A stretch of DNA of 64,000 nt from Dipteris shenzhenensis (lineage: Eukaryota; Polypodiophyta; Polypodiopsida; Gleicheniales). The DNA lies in NCBI GenBank assembly GCA_047967505.1, contig CM106539.1, one strand, 5' to 3'. Both the position numbers and the translations under genes were made by a program. Position 1 is the stretch's first letter. Every line of letters begins with the position of its first letter. Positions 43,811 through 54,360 of the stretch are shown here, in pieces. Under the pieces are notes generated by a model. The model did not search any database. It saw nothing but the letters and a program-made list of their open reading frames with translations, and was not told the DNA's origin.

Positions 43811-44244
43811 CAATGTGAACACGCTTAGAATAGTCAAGTCCTTCCATCCCTTTGACCTCAACCCAACTTCCAACCCTGGTTACCCACCACGGTTACGCCC
43901 TCCCACAAGGCACGATACCCGGTCAAACTTGGTCAACGACCTCCTCAGTCTCTTGAGCCCCAATAAACAAACCCCTTTTCCTTATCATTTCTCGCTAGCC
44001 CCTCATACTCCTTTCCCATCCTCCCTCCCTCCCTCCCTCGCTCGGCCCCACCCCCCCCCCGATAACTACCACCACATGCCCCCTCCTCCTCAGCCTCCTC
44101 ACCTCTTCCTCTCCCTCTCCCCCCATGTGATTCAACGGTGCTGAACTTTTCTTTGGCCACTATGTGGACCCTCCGCTTAATTCCCCATTCTAGCACGGGC
44201 CTTCATGCCATCTCTCTGTCATCCTAAAGGCAAGGACCCCAAAC
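43811..44244. other. C-rich intergenic stretch
   Basis: Pyrimidine-biased with 'cctccctccctccctcgctc' and a C10 run near 44051. A 109-codon plus frame (43815-44144) and an 83-codon minus frame (44196-43945) overlap and are explained by composition. Confidence 0.5.
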
Positions 44245-44246
44245 AC

Positions 44247-44313
<67 letters not shown>
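44245..44313. repeat. (TC)n(AC)n compound microsatellite
   Basis: About 40 bp of CT dinucleotides directly followed by about 28 bp of CA dinucleotides. Confidence 0.95.
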
Positions 44314-44316
<3 letters not shown>

Positions 44317-44450
44317 TTTTGTTGGGGTAAATCTAGTAGCATTATATTACATGAAAAGAAGATACATCGGAGAGTCTCCAAAGTGGAGAGTTCGAAAAAA
44401 GAGATAAAAAACATAAGTAAACCAACTCTAGCCTAGAATGTTGAAGGTCT

Positions 44451-44502
44451 CACACACACACACACGCGCGCGTGTGCACGCGCGCACACACGCACACACA
44501 CA
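44451..44502. repeat. CG/CA alternating microsatellite
   Basis: 52 bp of strict purine/pyrimidine alternation, including 'cgcgcgcgtgtgcacgcgcg', so it is rich in CG steps. Confidence 0.93.
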
Positions 44503-45584
44503 GTCTTTAACATCATGTGCCTCTTTCCTTCCATCAACACCAATGCACGTGTAGCATCAAATTTCTTACACAATGAGTGACGGTAAACACGATACTTATC
44601 CTTGAAGCAAGGATCACACCGCTTGTTTTTTCTTTCTTGGTCGATGAATACCCTTACTCGACTCTAAGCACCTTCCACCATATGGCTCTCTCTCTCGAGA
44701 TCTGAAAATTCCAAGTAAAAAAGTTCAAGGCAAAAAAACTTTCAAACCAAATCTTCTACTTTATAGAGAGAGGGTTCTAACAACACACTTTGGAGTGGAT
44801 GAAAAGCAAATCCAAAAAAGATAAAATTAAAAACGATTTGTTTCTAGGAATGCGATGCAACTATTTTTCACCTAGATTGACAAGGAACTAATGCATGACA
44901 GCTCGACTCACCTTTCTCACCACCATGACATTTCTTACCTCAAGCTTGCATCATACTGTATTACTTCAACCTTGCATCATATTGTCGTCTAAATCACATG
45001 CATGTGGGGTCATACAACCCCATATTTCAAACCAAACTAACACATCTCCTCACTTTTTGAAAATTTGGAAGGTGTTTTGAACTCATTGCATCCAATCACT
45101 AGGGCAAACAACTCACAGTATTGTACTTTCTAAAAAAGTTGTGATTATAAACTCAACTTGCAAAATGGATCATATCTCTGTAGTAAAAAACACAAGGCAT
45201 CTCCATTGCCAAAAGATTGCCAAGAAACACACCTTGTAATAGTCAAATAATTGAAAATCAAACCTTTCTATTCTTTCTAGACAACACAACCCCTTCATGA
45301 TTCATCACTTGTGCAAATTTGTCATAGTAGCAAACTGGCATAAGCCCAACATGATGCTTTAATAATTTGTCACTAATGTCCAAAGGTTGTAGAAGCGATC
45401 ATTTACATATAATGATGTTAGATTTAAAAAAAAAGATATAATGATGTTTGTAGAAGCTATCTTTTAGATATAATGATGTTAGATTGCCATAAGAATTTAT
45501 GATTGTACGGATTCTAATTTCTTGTTGTACTGTCAAGCCTCCTCTTCACCTATAACAAGTTGGATTTTACTGTTCTTATGTTTG
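44503..45584. other. Intergenic, no gene recognised
   Basis: AT-rich. Short duplications of 'gatataatgatgtt' lie near 45430-45482. No coding sequence. Confidence 0.5.
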
Positions 45585-45802
45585 AGGCATGTATCTAGCC
45601 ACAGCTAGTTCTGTTTGCGAGGTTCTTTCCCACTCTGAGGTATCCGACAAGTGTTAAAGTGTGATGTATTCATTCTATGCTCTTTGGCAGTGGAAGGCAT
45701 GTATCTAGCCATAGTTAGTTCTGTTTGCGAGGTTCATTCCCACTGTGAGGTATCCGACAAGTGTTAAAGTTAATGTATTCATTCTATGCTCTTTGGCAGT
45801 GG
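45585..45802. repeat. Tandem duplication, 110-bp period
   Basis: Two copies start 'aggcatgtatctagccayag' at 45585 and 45695. They run through 'gaggtatccgacaagtgtta' to 'tctttggcagtgga'. A handful of differences separate them. Confidence 0.93.
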
Positions 45803-45820
45803 ATAATTATGGATGTCTTT

Positions 45821-45821
45821 A

Positions 45822-45853
<32 letters not shown>

Positions 45854-45922
45854 ATGTGTGTGTGTGTCTTTACATACGTGCGTACATGTATATATGTGTG
45901 TGTGTGTGAGAGAGAGAGATAG
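45821..45922. repeat. Compound TC/GT/GA microsatellite
   Basis: (TC)n at 45821-45848, then GTGCATGTGTGTGTGTGT, a 'tacgtgcgtacatgtatata' linker, (TG)n and (GA)n. Confidence 0.9.
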
Positions 45923-45959
45923 AAATCACAGAGTCTTTCGAGATCCAGTTCTTTCTACT

Positions 45960-46320
45960 TTTGTCTTCTTCCGTCATTCTTTGTAGTGATCGCTCTTCAA
46001 TTGTCTACAATCTCACTACATAGATCATGATGTATATTTGTCCTACATTGAGATTTTCTCTTGATGTAAACTTTTGGCTTACCAGTTTTTCTGGAATAGC
46101 TATCTTGTAATATAAAGCCTTCAAAGTTTTCACTTTAAAAAAAAAAAGTGTGTGTGTGGCAATCACTCTTCTATTGTCTGCAAACTCAATGCATAGATCA
46201 CGATGTATATATGTCTACACGGAGATTTTCTCTTGATGTAATCTTTTGGCTTACCAGTTTTTCTAGAATAGCTATCTTGTAATATAAAGCCTTCAAAGTT
46301 TTCACTATAAATAAATAAAA
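45960..46320 (+). mobile_element. Two retroposon 3' ends with A-rich tails
   Basis: Copy A (about 45973-46147) and copy B (about 46158-46320) share 'gagattttctcttgatgtaa', 'cttttggcttaccagttttt' and 'cttgtaatataaagccttca', followed by 'aagttttcact' and an A-rich run (A11 in A; ataaataaaa in B). The layout fits the 3' ends of LINE or SINE copies; no coding part is attached. Each tail is followed by a GT repeat. Confidence 0.6.
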
Positions 46321-46342
46321 ATGTGTGTGTGTGTTTTCCACA

Positions 46343-46395
<53 letters not shown>

Positions 46396-46400
46396 GGGGC
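46321..46400. repeat. (GT)n, (GA)n and G-run
   Basis: 'atgtgtgtgtgtgtgtt', then about 40 bp of GA dinucleotides (46346-46385) and a G14-15 run (46386-46399). Confidence 0.95.
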
Positions 46401-46579
46401 ATTGTTTCCCTCTGCGACATTTGGAAAGCTTTTTTAGCTCTTTGGGATTCACCCGCAACGACAACTAGAGTTTGATTTGTTCTTTATATGGGAGAGATAT
46501 AAGGCACTCTAGACTCTATGGAAAGATAGGAATCAATGTGTCTTTCATGAGCCCACTGCTTCTGTGTTCTTCTTTTTTC

Positions 46580-46753
46580 GGATGTCACTCAAGCAATCTT
46601 TCTACGATTGCTTGTCTTTCACTAGATAGAGTATATTGTCTACTTGTCTTATATTGAAAATTTATGATTTTGTACTAGTTGATCTCCACTTTGGGGACGG
46701 TCTTTTTATGATCTAAAGAAACATGGTTTTCACCCCCCCAAAAAATATGTGTG

Positions 46754-46800
<47 letters not shown>
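46580..46800 (+). mobile_element. Third retroposon-like tail and (TG)n(AG)n
   Basis: 'ctttttatgatctaaagaaa' and 'catggttttcacccccccaa' followed by an A-run recalls the tails at 46.1-46.3 kb in more diverged form. A (TG)n tract at 46746-46768 and an (AG)n tract at 46769-46800 follow immediately. Confidence 0.45.
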
Positions 46801-46802
<2 letters not shown>

Positions 46803-47961
46803 CTTCTTAATTATGCACATTGTTATCTGGCCAATTGGTTCCATTTTAATTAGGGCATTGTTGAAAAAGCTTTTCTATAGTCTTGTGAAAAGGCTCTAGC
46901 TAGTAAACTTTTCATCCCCTTTTGTCATCTCCTCTTTGGACCCTCAAACCCTATGTAATTATCCACATAAAGTGTAAATTTCCTATTATGGGTATGACTT
47001 TTGCATTCATAGCAAGGTAGCTTTTCATACATGACACATTCATGTACCTATATGATGTGCAATTTATTTCCTCTTTTGCACATGAGCTAGCCTTGCCTTC
47101 GGAAAGCTATGAACATTTTGAAAGGTTAATCTACTTGTTTCCTTCACTCGGATAATGCTTCCTGCTCCTCCCACAGCTAGTGAATCTTTTATCAATGTGT
47201 AACCTCTTCTTTCTTAAGTGATTTGACCAAGGAGATTCTCTATATTTCATGTACAATAGTTATTATTCGTTCAAGAGCAATGCCTTTTCATGTAACATCT
47301 AGTCACCTCTATGTCATGGGAGATGGCAGGTTATGCACAGATGATAGTCACATGTGAGCATGTTGTTACCTACTCTCATTTGTAAGTTTTTTGAGGATTT
47401 ATTCTCCTACAAGGATTATGCCACTCATTGTAGTGTACGTGTTCACAATGTAGCATTAGGACTTGGATTATATTCTTTGAGAGGATGTGTGATGTGTGAA
47501 TGAGTGAATTTTGGCAAGAACATCAATCCCAAAAGGGGGTCAAACGTAACCGTTCCATAGCTTTCAGGAAGAGAAGGACATGTAGGGCTGGGAAATGGAT
47601 TGAGGGTTTATGAAAGAGTGGAGCTTAAAAAGGTGGAGACTATCACCAAGTTGAGGGGTAAGTGTTTAAAAATGCTGCTCTAGGAGTTTGGGTTTGTGGA
47701 AAGGCATAGGGTGTGAGGATTCAAGTTTTCAAAAAAGGTTGAAGATCTAGTTTGGGAGCAAGGGGTAGGAAGAGATGGGAGAGCATGGTTGTGAAGAAAT
47801 GAGAGGCTGTGGAAATTTTTTAACACCCTTGGTAAAAATTTACACTGCAAGCCACCTATCACAACTTTCTTGAAGGAAGTTGAAATGACATGTAAATTCT
47901 TTTCGAATTAACTTAGAAACTTTAGAATATAGCCAAGTGAATTGCTTTCGTAACCACGGTT
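46801..47961. other. Intergenic, no gene recognised
   Basis: AT-rich sequence without open frames of note or obvious repeats. Confidence 0.5.
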
Positions 47962-48045
47962 GGGGGAATTAGTTCAATGGTAAGAGTATACAATGGCATA
48001 GAGGGTAGCCACAAGTTTTACCCTTCGCACTACTCATGCTTTTCA
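47962..48045 (+). mobile_element. Possible tRNA-derived SINE head
   Basis: 'gggggaattagttcaatgg' matches a tRNA acceptor stem start and A box (TRGYNNARNGG). About 30 bases later 'gccacaagttttacccttcg' is a degraded B-box-like stretch. It cannot fold as a standard tRNA because the stems do not pair well. It may be a Pol III promoter relic of a SINE; no body or tail was traced. Confidence 0.4.
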
Positions 48046-49254
48046 TCTTTTTGCTCCTTGAAAACCATTCTAGCTACACATACTTGTTAAACTTCGACCT
48101 TTATCTTTTGGCTTCATCTCTTTATACTTGAGCTGAAGGCTTGGTATCGACTTGAACTTGCACTCTAAAGTGTAATTACTCGAGCAGGCCTTTGCACATC
48201 GATTGTCCTACGAGTGCATCGTATTCCAGAACAAGCTTCACACTAGTTTGTCACCTTCAACGGGTAGAGAGTCTTGCACTTTCAGTCACATGAATTTGCC
48301 TCCTAAAGACTTCTTCGTTGTTTGAAGAATGTAACCATTTGATTTTTATGTGGTCATTCAAATTCAACAACATTATCTCCTTTATCTTAGCATCCATGAT
48401 TGGCAAGCCTTTCATAAAACAAGCCTTTGATGACTTTCTAGGATAACCTTTCTTGCTATCAGAGTCCTCACACTAGTTTCTACTGTAGCAACATCTCAGT
48501 TTGAACCTAAAAAAGGGCAAGCGACTTCCATTCTAGCCCATTGCAAGAACTATACGTTCTAGCCCATTGCAAGGAAATATGATCCTAATTCATCGCTAGT
48601 CCAAAAAGCAAAAAAACAAGAAGGGGTGCCAAAAACCAACCATACTTAGGTTCTTGGTCATAAAGAAGTATATATAGTTGTATACGATTCCAATTTGTAA
48701 ATCATGGATGCCTAAAAAAGAAGACAATAGCCATCATCTTTGAGAAGGTTCCATCCTAGGACTTATCCTCGATGCTGAGTCACATGCAAATGGAAGTGAC
48801 ATTAGGTTTTCATAGAATGAAGAGCATTCTCTTGTTGATGGTACCAAGGAGGCTACATCATCCACTTGTCATCTAGTAATGATGATGACATTGATCATGA
48901 TGGTAGATGCATGTGTTGATACAAAGAGGATGCACTCACCGCGAGTAGGAGGATTCACATCATGTCCTTGGTGGTGTGACAATACTAAAAGTTGATAAAT
49001 TTGTATTTAAAAAATGCGTCACTTTTCAATTCCTTTGATCGTAAGGGAAACCATGTGGGTAGTCAAATATATCAATGGAAATATTTTTTTGTAGGTTTGG
49101 AATGGGGAGAAGAGCACCCTCATCATAATTCAAATACAATTCCTCTTTCGCAAAAATCTTAGTGTCAAATTGGAAATAATTAATATATGGCAGAGTAATT
49201 AATCTATGGCAGAGTAATTTTCTTTCTTCAATCACTCAAATTGATGATTTGTTA
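48046..49254. other. Intergenic, no gene recognised
   Basis: AT-rich. A 21-bp phrase 'ctagcccattgcaag' repeats at 48533 and 48559. It may include decayed LINE sequence upstream of the next feature. Confidence 0.45.
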
Positions 49255-50070
49255 GCCCAAATATTTTGTAAAGATGTCAAGGAACCATAGCCCAAGGGAG
49301 GCAAAAAATGTGAACACTCAACTAGAAGAAGAATTAGTGGAATTGGAGCTGGACGCTCAGAGGCATTCTCCTCAAGCTAAGACTAAAGTGGCACTCAACA
49401 TTTAGAAGGAAGTTGAGATGCATCTAAGAGATTGGTGGACCAAAAATATAGATAGTCCCATTGAAGCATTCTATAACAAACTTAAAGAGGAGACACTTTT
49501 CTTAATAAGCATGATAATTATTCTATTGCTAGAAAAGAGGAAATATGCATTTAGCTCTTGATCATTTTACACAAAATTTTGACTCTCAATAGAGATAACA
49601 ATCTTGAAATTGGAGGCTAGAACAGACTGCAGCCGAGTAACATTTAAAGCTTTTTTTTTTTGTTGAAAAGGCCCATATGGTTGCTCCATTATCTTAGTCA
49701 AGGACATGGTAAGTGGGAAAGCATGTGGTGAGTATAGTCTAGGCTATGAATTCTACAAGGGATTCTAGGAATGTATAGGGGTAAAACTTTTGGAGCTTTA
49801 GTAGAATACCTGGGTAGAAATCTCTCTCCCCTTACACCTCAATCAAGGGATCATAAGTTGATACTAAAAGAGGATGATAAGAATCTCTTAATGAGTTGAA
49901 GACACCTCTCTATGGTGAACCATAGCTATAAGATTTTTGCCAAAGCTCTAACTTTGAGAATAAAAAACGATTTTCATATTGTTTCCATGGTGAAGTCTAG
50001 TGACCTAGCATTTAAGTGCAAAAAGAATGATATAGCCTTTCTCAATTTGAACACTTTCCTAGGATAATTG
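49255..50070 (+). pseudogene. L1-type LINE reverse transcriptase fragment
   Basis: Broken plus-strand frames match the LINE region from the endonuclease-RT linker into the N-terminal RT. Patches include 'LEEELVELELDAQRHSPQAK', 'MHLRDWWTKNIDSPIEAFYN', 'SGEYSLGYEFYKGF' and, most clearly, 'LSMVNHSYKIFAKALTLRI' (about 49905-49962; family form 'RPISLLN..YKIFAKVLA.RL'). The catalytic YADD block is absent. Many stops and frame changes mark it as an old copy. Confidence 0.7.
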
Positions 50071-50787
50071 ACTGCATGTCAACTCCTACTATACTATCTC
50101 TACTCTAGAACCTCTCCATTTATGGATAAATGCATGGATTCCTTCTCATGGGATTTGAGAACTTTGGCCTTGATTTTTGCATTTTGTAGGCCCTCCAAGA
50201 CTCATTGTTTGCATGCATAGAATGAAGATTTCCTCTTATGGGCAGCTTGCTAGTACCCTTGCTACTATAAGTGGTAGCTTTATTGCTTTCTTTCACTTCA
50301 TTTGTCATTGTGAGTGTTGCTTTCACTAAACAATTTTGCTAAAAGTCTTGTTCGCGTACATCAATTTAACATTTTAACACATCCCACTCCTTAGATAATG
50401 CAACTTATACACAAGGAGATCCAAGAAGGTGACTTGTATACAAGGAGGTCGTTGTAGGTGTTAGTGACCTTCATTGGTTTGTCTCTAAGCAAAATGGATT
50501 TGTTTTGTTTGAGCATTGGTACTTCTCGTATAGAATGCACCTTCTCCAATCCCCCTATGTTTGCATGCATCAATTCCTTGGCAAAACCCATAGTCCACCA
50601 TCCTTGCATCATCCATCCTTGTCATGAATTCCCTTTTGAATTGTGAATATTTCTCGTATGAAACAATCTCTCTCTCGAAAGACTTTCATGGTGAGGAGAT
50701 GGTTGAGTACCAACAAGGGAACAAGGTTCTAAAATAGGTAGTTTGTACTTGAGAATAATGTATGTATTCTTACCTCTACAAATTGTC
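50071..50787. other. Intergenic, no gene recognised
   Basis: Short frames on both strands without domains; possibly further LINE debris. Confidence 0.45.
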
Positions 50788-50935
50788 TATACAATAGATC
50801 CGTGGTAGCTAAATCCATAGGTAGATGCTACTTAACTATACAATAGATTCTTCATAGCTACATCCACAACTAGGCATCACACTAACTATACAGTAGATCC
50901 TTCATAGCTAAGTCCACAACTACATGCTACACACA
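50788..50935. repeat. Degenerate tandem repeats, about 55 bp
   Basis: Three units share 'aactatacaatagatcc', 'catagctaaatccac' and 'aactaggcat/aactacatgctac'. Confidence 0.75.
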
Positions 50936-53139
50936 CTATGGGCTTTCTATTTGTAGTTCTCCCCTCACAAATGTTGTGGCTACCAAATCTCACTCTCTTG
51001 ATACAACTCCTCCATAACTCAATGAAGTCCTCATTATTCCATCTCCTCTAGTAGTTTATTCCCTCTGCCACGTGCTACAATAGAAACCATCAGGCATGAA
51101 GTTTCAATAGCACATGTCATTACGGATGGAGGGAATAAATTCCTAAATAGTTCCCCCAAGTGTCTCCTCTATGTTGTTCTTATGTTCCCACATTCTCATT
51201 TGTGATTGTCTACTCCTTCATCCTTAGGTGGCACCCTTTGTATCCCTCCTCCACCTTCTCTGCATCATCAACTAGGGCTTGAATGTGTAGAGTGTTGGAG
51301 TTATCCATTGATTGAATTACTATAGTTTTAGAATCTAACCCATGTATTTTGATTGAATTACTATAGTTTCATACTCTAACCCATGTATCTTCATCTCCTT
51401 TAGTTCCACTTCTAGGCATAGGGTGTCATGCACACTTGCAATCTTGTTCTTCAATGACAATATCCTGGGAAACCAATCACTCTCTATTGTTTGATTTAGC
51501 CTACTCTCTCAAATGGTGTCATGCACACTTGTAGCCTTGCTTGTCAATGACAATATCCTAGTCTCTCTTTGCAACCAATATCTTTGTATTTCCTTGCTCT
51601 CTCAAAGGCCTTGTTCTATATTTATAAGAATTCTATTGAAATAAGTATTCCCATCTTTTCCATGTTTGATTGCTTCGTTGTTATTACATTGCTCTTTCCG
51701 ATGTCATCTCTAGCCATTACATCCTAGTGCCTAACTCATTGGTGGGCTATCATGCGATGCCATGTAAGACTTCAATATAGTATTACTTCTATTCTTTCCA
51801 ACATAGTCTCTAGCCATTGCAAACCAGTGCCTAATTCATAAATTATTATGATTTCTACTTGTTGTCAATGCCATGTAAGCACCCTACATTAGCCTTTTCC
51901 TTCTCACTAGTCTCTACTTTATCCATACCTTGTGAGATGGGGTCTTTGCTAAGTCTCCCACCTTGTCACTCGAGTCTCCCACCACTTGTTCCTAGACATA
52001 TTTTCTTACATTATTCAAATGAGACACTACTCTATTGAGGGCACCTAGGGCATCTTTTGCATGTAGCTTGTTGGGACAACCTTCCCTCATCCTTTTCCTA
52101 CTCAAGTGGCTATTTGGTGAAGAATTATAAACCACCACAACCATAGAGTTGGGATTGTGAATCATTAAGCCTGTGCTCTTTCTTGGAGCTTGCACTTTAG
52201 GTAAGAGGGCTTTGACCTCTAACTTCGAATTCTTGAATAGCATGGAGATCTCCGGAGTTCCAGTTGTTTCAAGATAATGATCTCTATGTATTGCCCTACA
52301 TGGCAATTTGTCATGTGCCTACCACCAACCCATCTAGATTTTCCTCATTTGTGCAACAAATATGGTCTAACTAATCATTTTGTCCCTCTCCCCCCCAAGA
52401 AAACTGATGAGCAGAGGTTGGTTCCCAATTCATGATCCAAAAGCATGTCCTTGATCACAAATACAAAACGCTTCTTAGAATTTCTATCAACCTTATGACA
52501 AACAAGATTTTTCCATTCCAAGTTGGATAACCATCACCACTCTTGCTTCTAACACCTTCCTAGAAGAACATAGTGATAAAAAATGTGTCCTCCCCTATTA
52601 TCTCTAGTAGGCTTCCATTAAGAAACAAACTAGTGGAATCGCATAAATTGCCTACATTGATGAGCTCTACATGCACAACCTCGATAAGAGACAACCCCGA
52701 TAATAGACATGCACTCCTAATTTTTTACTATACTAGATATATATTCGACAACAAGTGGCGATAAAGAACAGATCATAATTCTCGAACCACGTGTGCCACA
52801 TCACTATTCAATGTGGTCATTGTGTTTATGATCGCATGATCAAATCATAATTTCAATTTGCACTAACAACTATTTGCATCAAGGAATATAAATCTATAAC
52901 CTTCAACAAAGTTGAACAATTTAAGTTATGGCACATGGCAATATGGAGCAATCCTTGGTGTGTAAGGACGATGGGAATATTTAAATGATTATATTCATAG
53001 GGAAATCTGATAAACATTGATTTTTGATTTAAAATCACTATGCAAATAAATAAGGCCAAACTTTTTCATATGTTAAAATATCAAAGTTATGTCAATAACA
53101 ATAGAGAGGATGTACACGTTGTAATTAATAGCATGGAAG
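50936..53139. other. AT-rich intergenic DNA
   Basis: Contains a two-unit repeat at about 51311-51392 (ttgattgaattactatagtt plus 'ctaacccatgtat'). A minus-strand open frame at 52306-51992 has patches such as 'NLHAKDALGALNRVVSHLNN'-like text but no recognised domain. No gene is supported. Confidence 0.5.
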
Positions 53140-54270
53140 AACAGGCAAAAAGTAGCCCAATACAAAAGATCAAATCTTGAATGCAACTATCATGACAATA
53201 ATGAAGGGTTTGATAGCCAAAGACCCACGGTATGTGGCCAATGGTGCATCATCACACGACTAGACACAAAGTGTGTTTTACAAAAATGAAACCATTACAA
53301 GGATGCAAAAATGTGATCAACATTGCAAATAACACACCAAATCTAATTCAAGAAAGTGTACAATCCTAAACAAAGACTTTTAAGGCAAGATGGTATGATA
53401 GATATGTTGTTTATGTTCCAAAACTCAATAGGAACTTATATTAGATGAAAAAATGACAAAAAACACTATAGAGTCACCAGGGACCGATCCATAGGATACC
53501 AGTTATCTAGAAAAGCAGTTAAAGAACAAGATTTTTCAAAATGAGAGCATCCATTTTAGATTTTCATGCCATGCTAATTTAGATACTCATTTGAACTTTA
53601 GGATCTTGACTCAACTCAAAAATTAAGAGATGTCTGCTGTTGTCTAGAGCTCAAATTTTTTGAAAGGTGTGTGAAGCATTTGCTTAAGGCAAACAACCTA
53701 GATGTAGCTTTAGTAGTTTTAGCAAAAGGCCAAGACATAGTTTTGGTAGACTTGCAAGTTAAGAAAAAGGAGTCCTTGACTTAATACATTCGAATGTTTA
53801 GGGTTATATTAAAATAATAGTATCAATGCCTTACTTTGCTATGTCATTTTCATTGATGATTATAAAAAATATTGTTGGGCCTACTTTATTACAGAAATGT
53901 CAGAGATGTTTAATAAATTCAAAAGATTCAATGAAACGAAGAAAAAAAATAGTAATGAGATCGAATAAAGGAGGCAAAAATATGTCTACACCATTAGTCA
54001 TTTTTGCATGGCAAGAACCATGCTCAATGAAAAGCATTTACCAGATCACTATTGGATAGAAGTAATTAGTGCTTCAAGCTTTTCTTTGAATAAAAAACCA
54101 CCAAAACTAGTATAAACAATGACACAATGAAGCATTTATTAGACACAAGCCAAATATTGGGCATAATTAGAATATTTAGATGCATAGCATACACATTGAT
54201 GATAATCCACATCATAGCATCGAAAAGTTCAAAGCTAGAATTGTTGCCAAAGGATTTGTAGCTAAGATTA
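53140..54270 (+). pseudogene. Ty1/copia protease-integrase-RT remnant
   Basis: Patches in the order of copia pol: 'YVPKLNRN' (about 53412, gag-pre-integrase boundary), 'CHANLDTHLNFRILTQLKN' (GAG-pre-integrase LGHLN region), then 'EMFNKFKRFNETKKKNSNEI' (integrase core) and 'ARTMLNEKHLPDHYW' (about 54010, integrase end). Finally 'KFKARIVAKGFV' (about 54228, RT start). Stops and frame changes occur throughout and the RT is cut off soon after its start. Confidence 0.8.
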
Positions 54271-54360
54271 TGAGGAAACATAGTCGCAATAGACAAGGTG
54301 GATTCCATAGGATTATGAGGAAATGTAGTCCCAATAGTCAAGGTGCATTCCATAAGATTT
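54262..54360. repeat. 42-bp repeat at the RT breakpoint
   Basis: Two units read 'attatgaggaaacatagtcg' and 'attatgaggaaatgtagtcc', followed by 'caatagwcaaggtgsattcc'. They lie directly after the copia RT start, where homology to copia ends. Confidence 0.8.

Noticed and set aside
43559-44196. Glu-rich, Leu-rich and Pro-rich frames upstream of the kinase gene
   Set aside because: They come from GAA repeats and CT-rich DNA, on both strands and in several frames.
47962-48045. Functional tRNA gene
   Set aside because: The acceptor, anticodon and T stems do not pair; kept only as a possible SINE relic.
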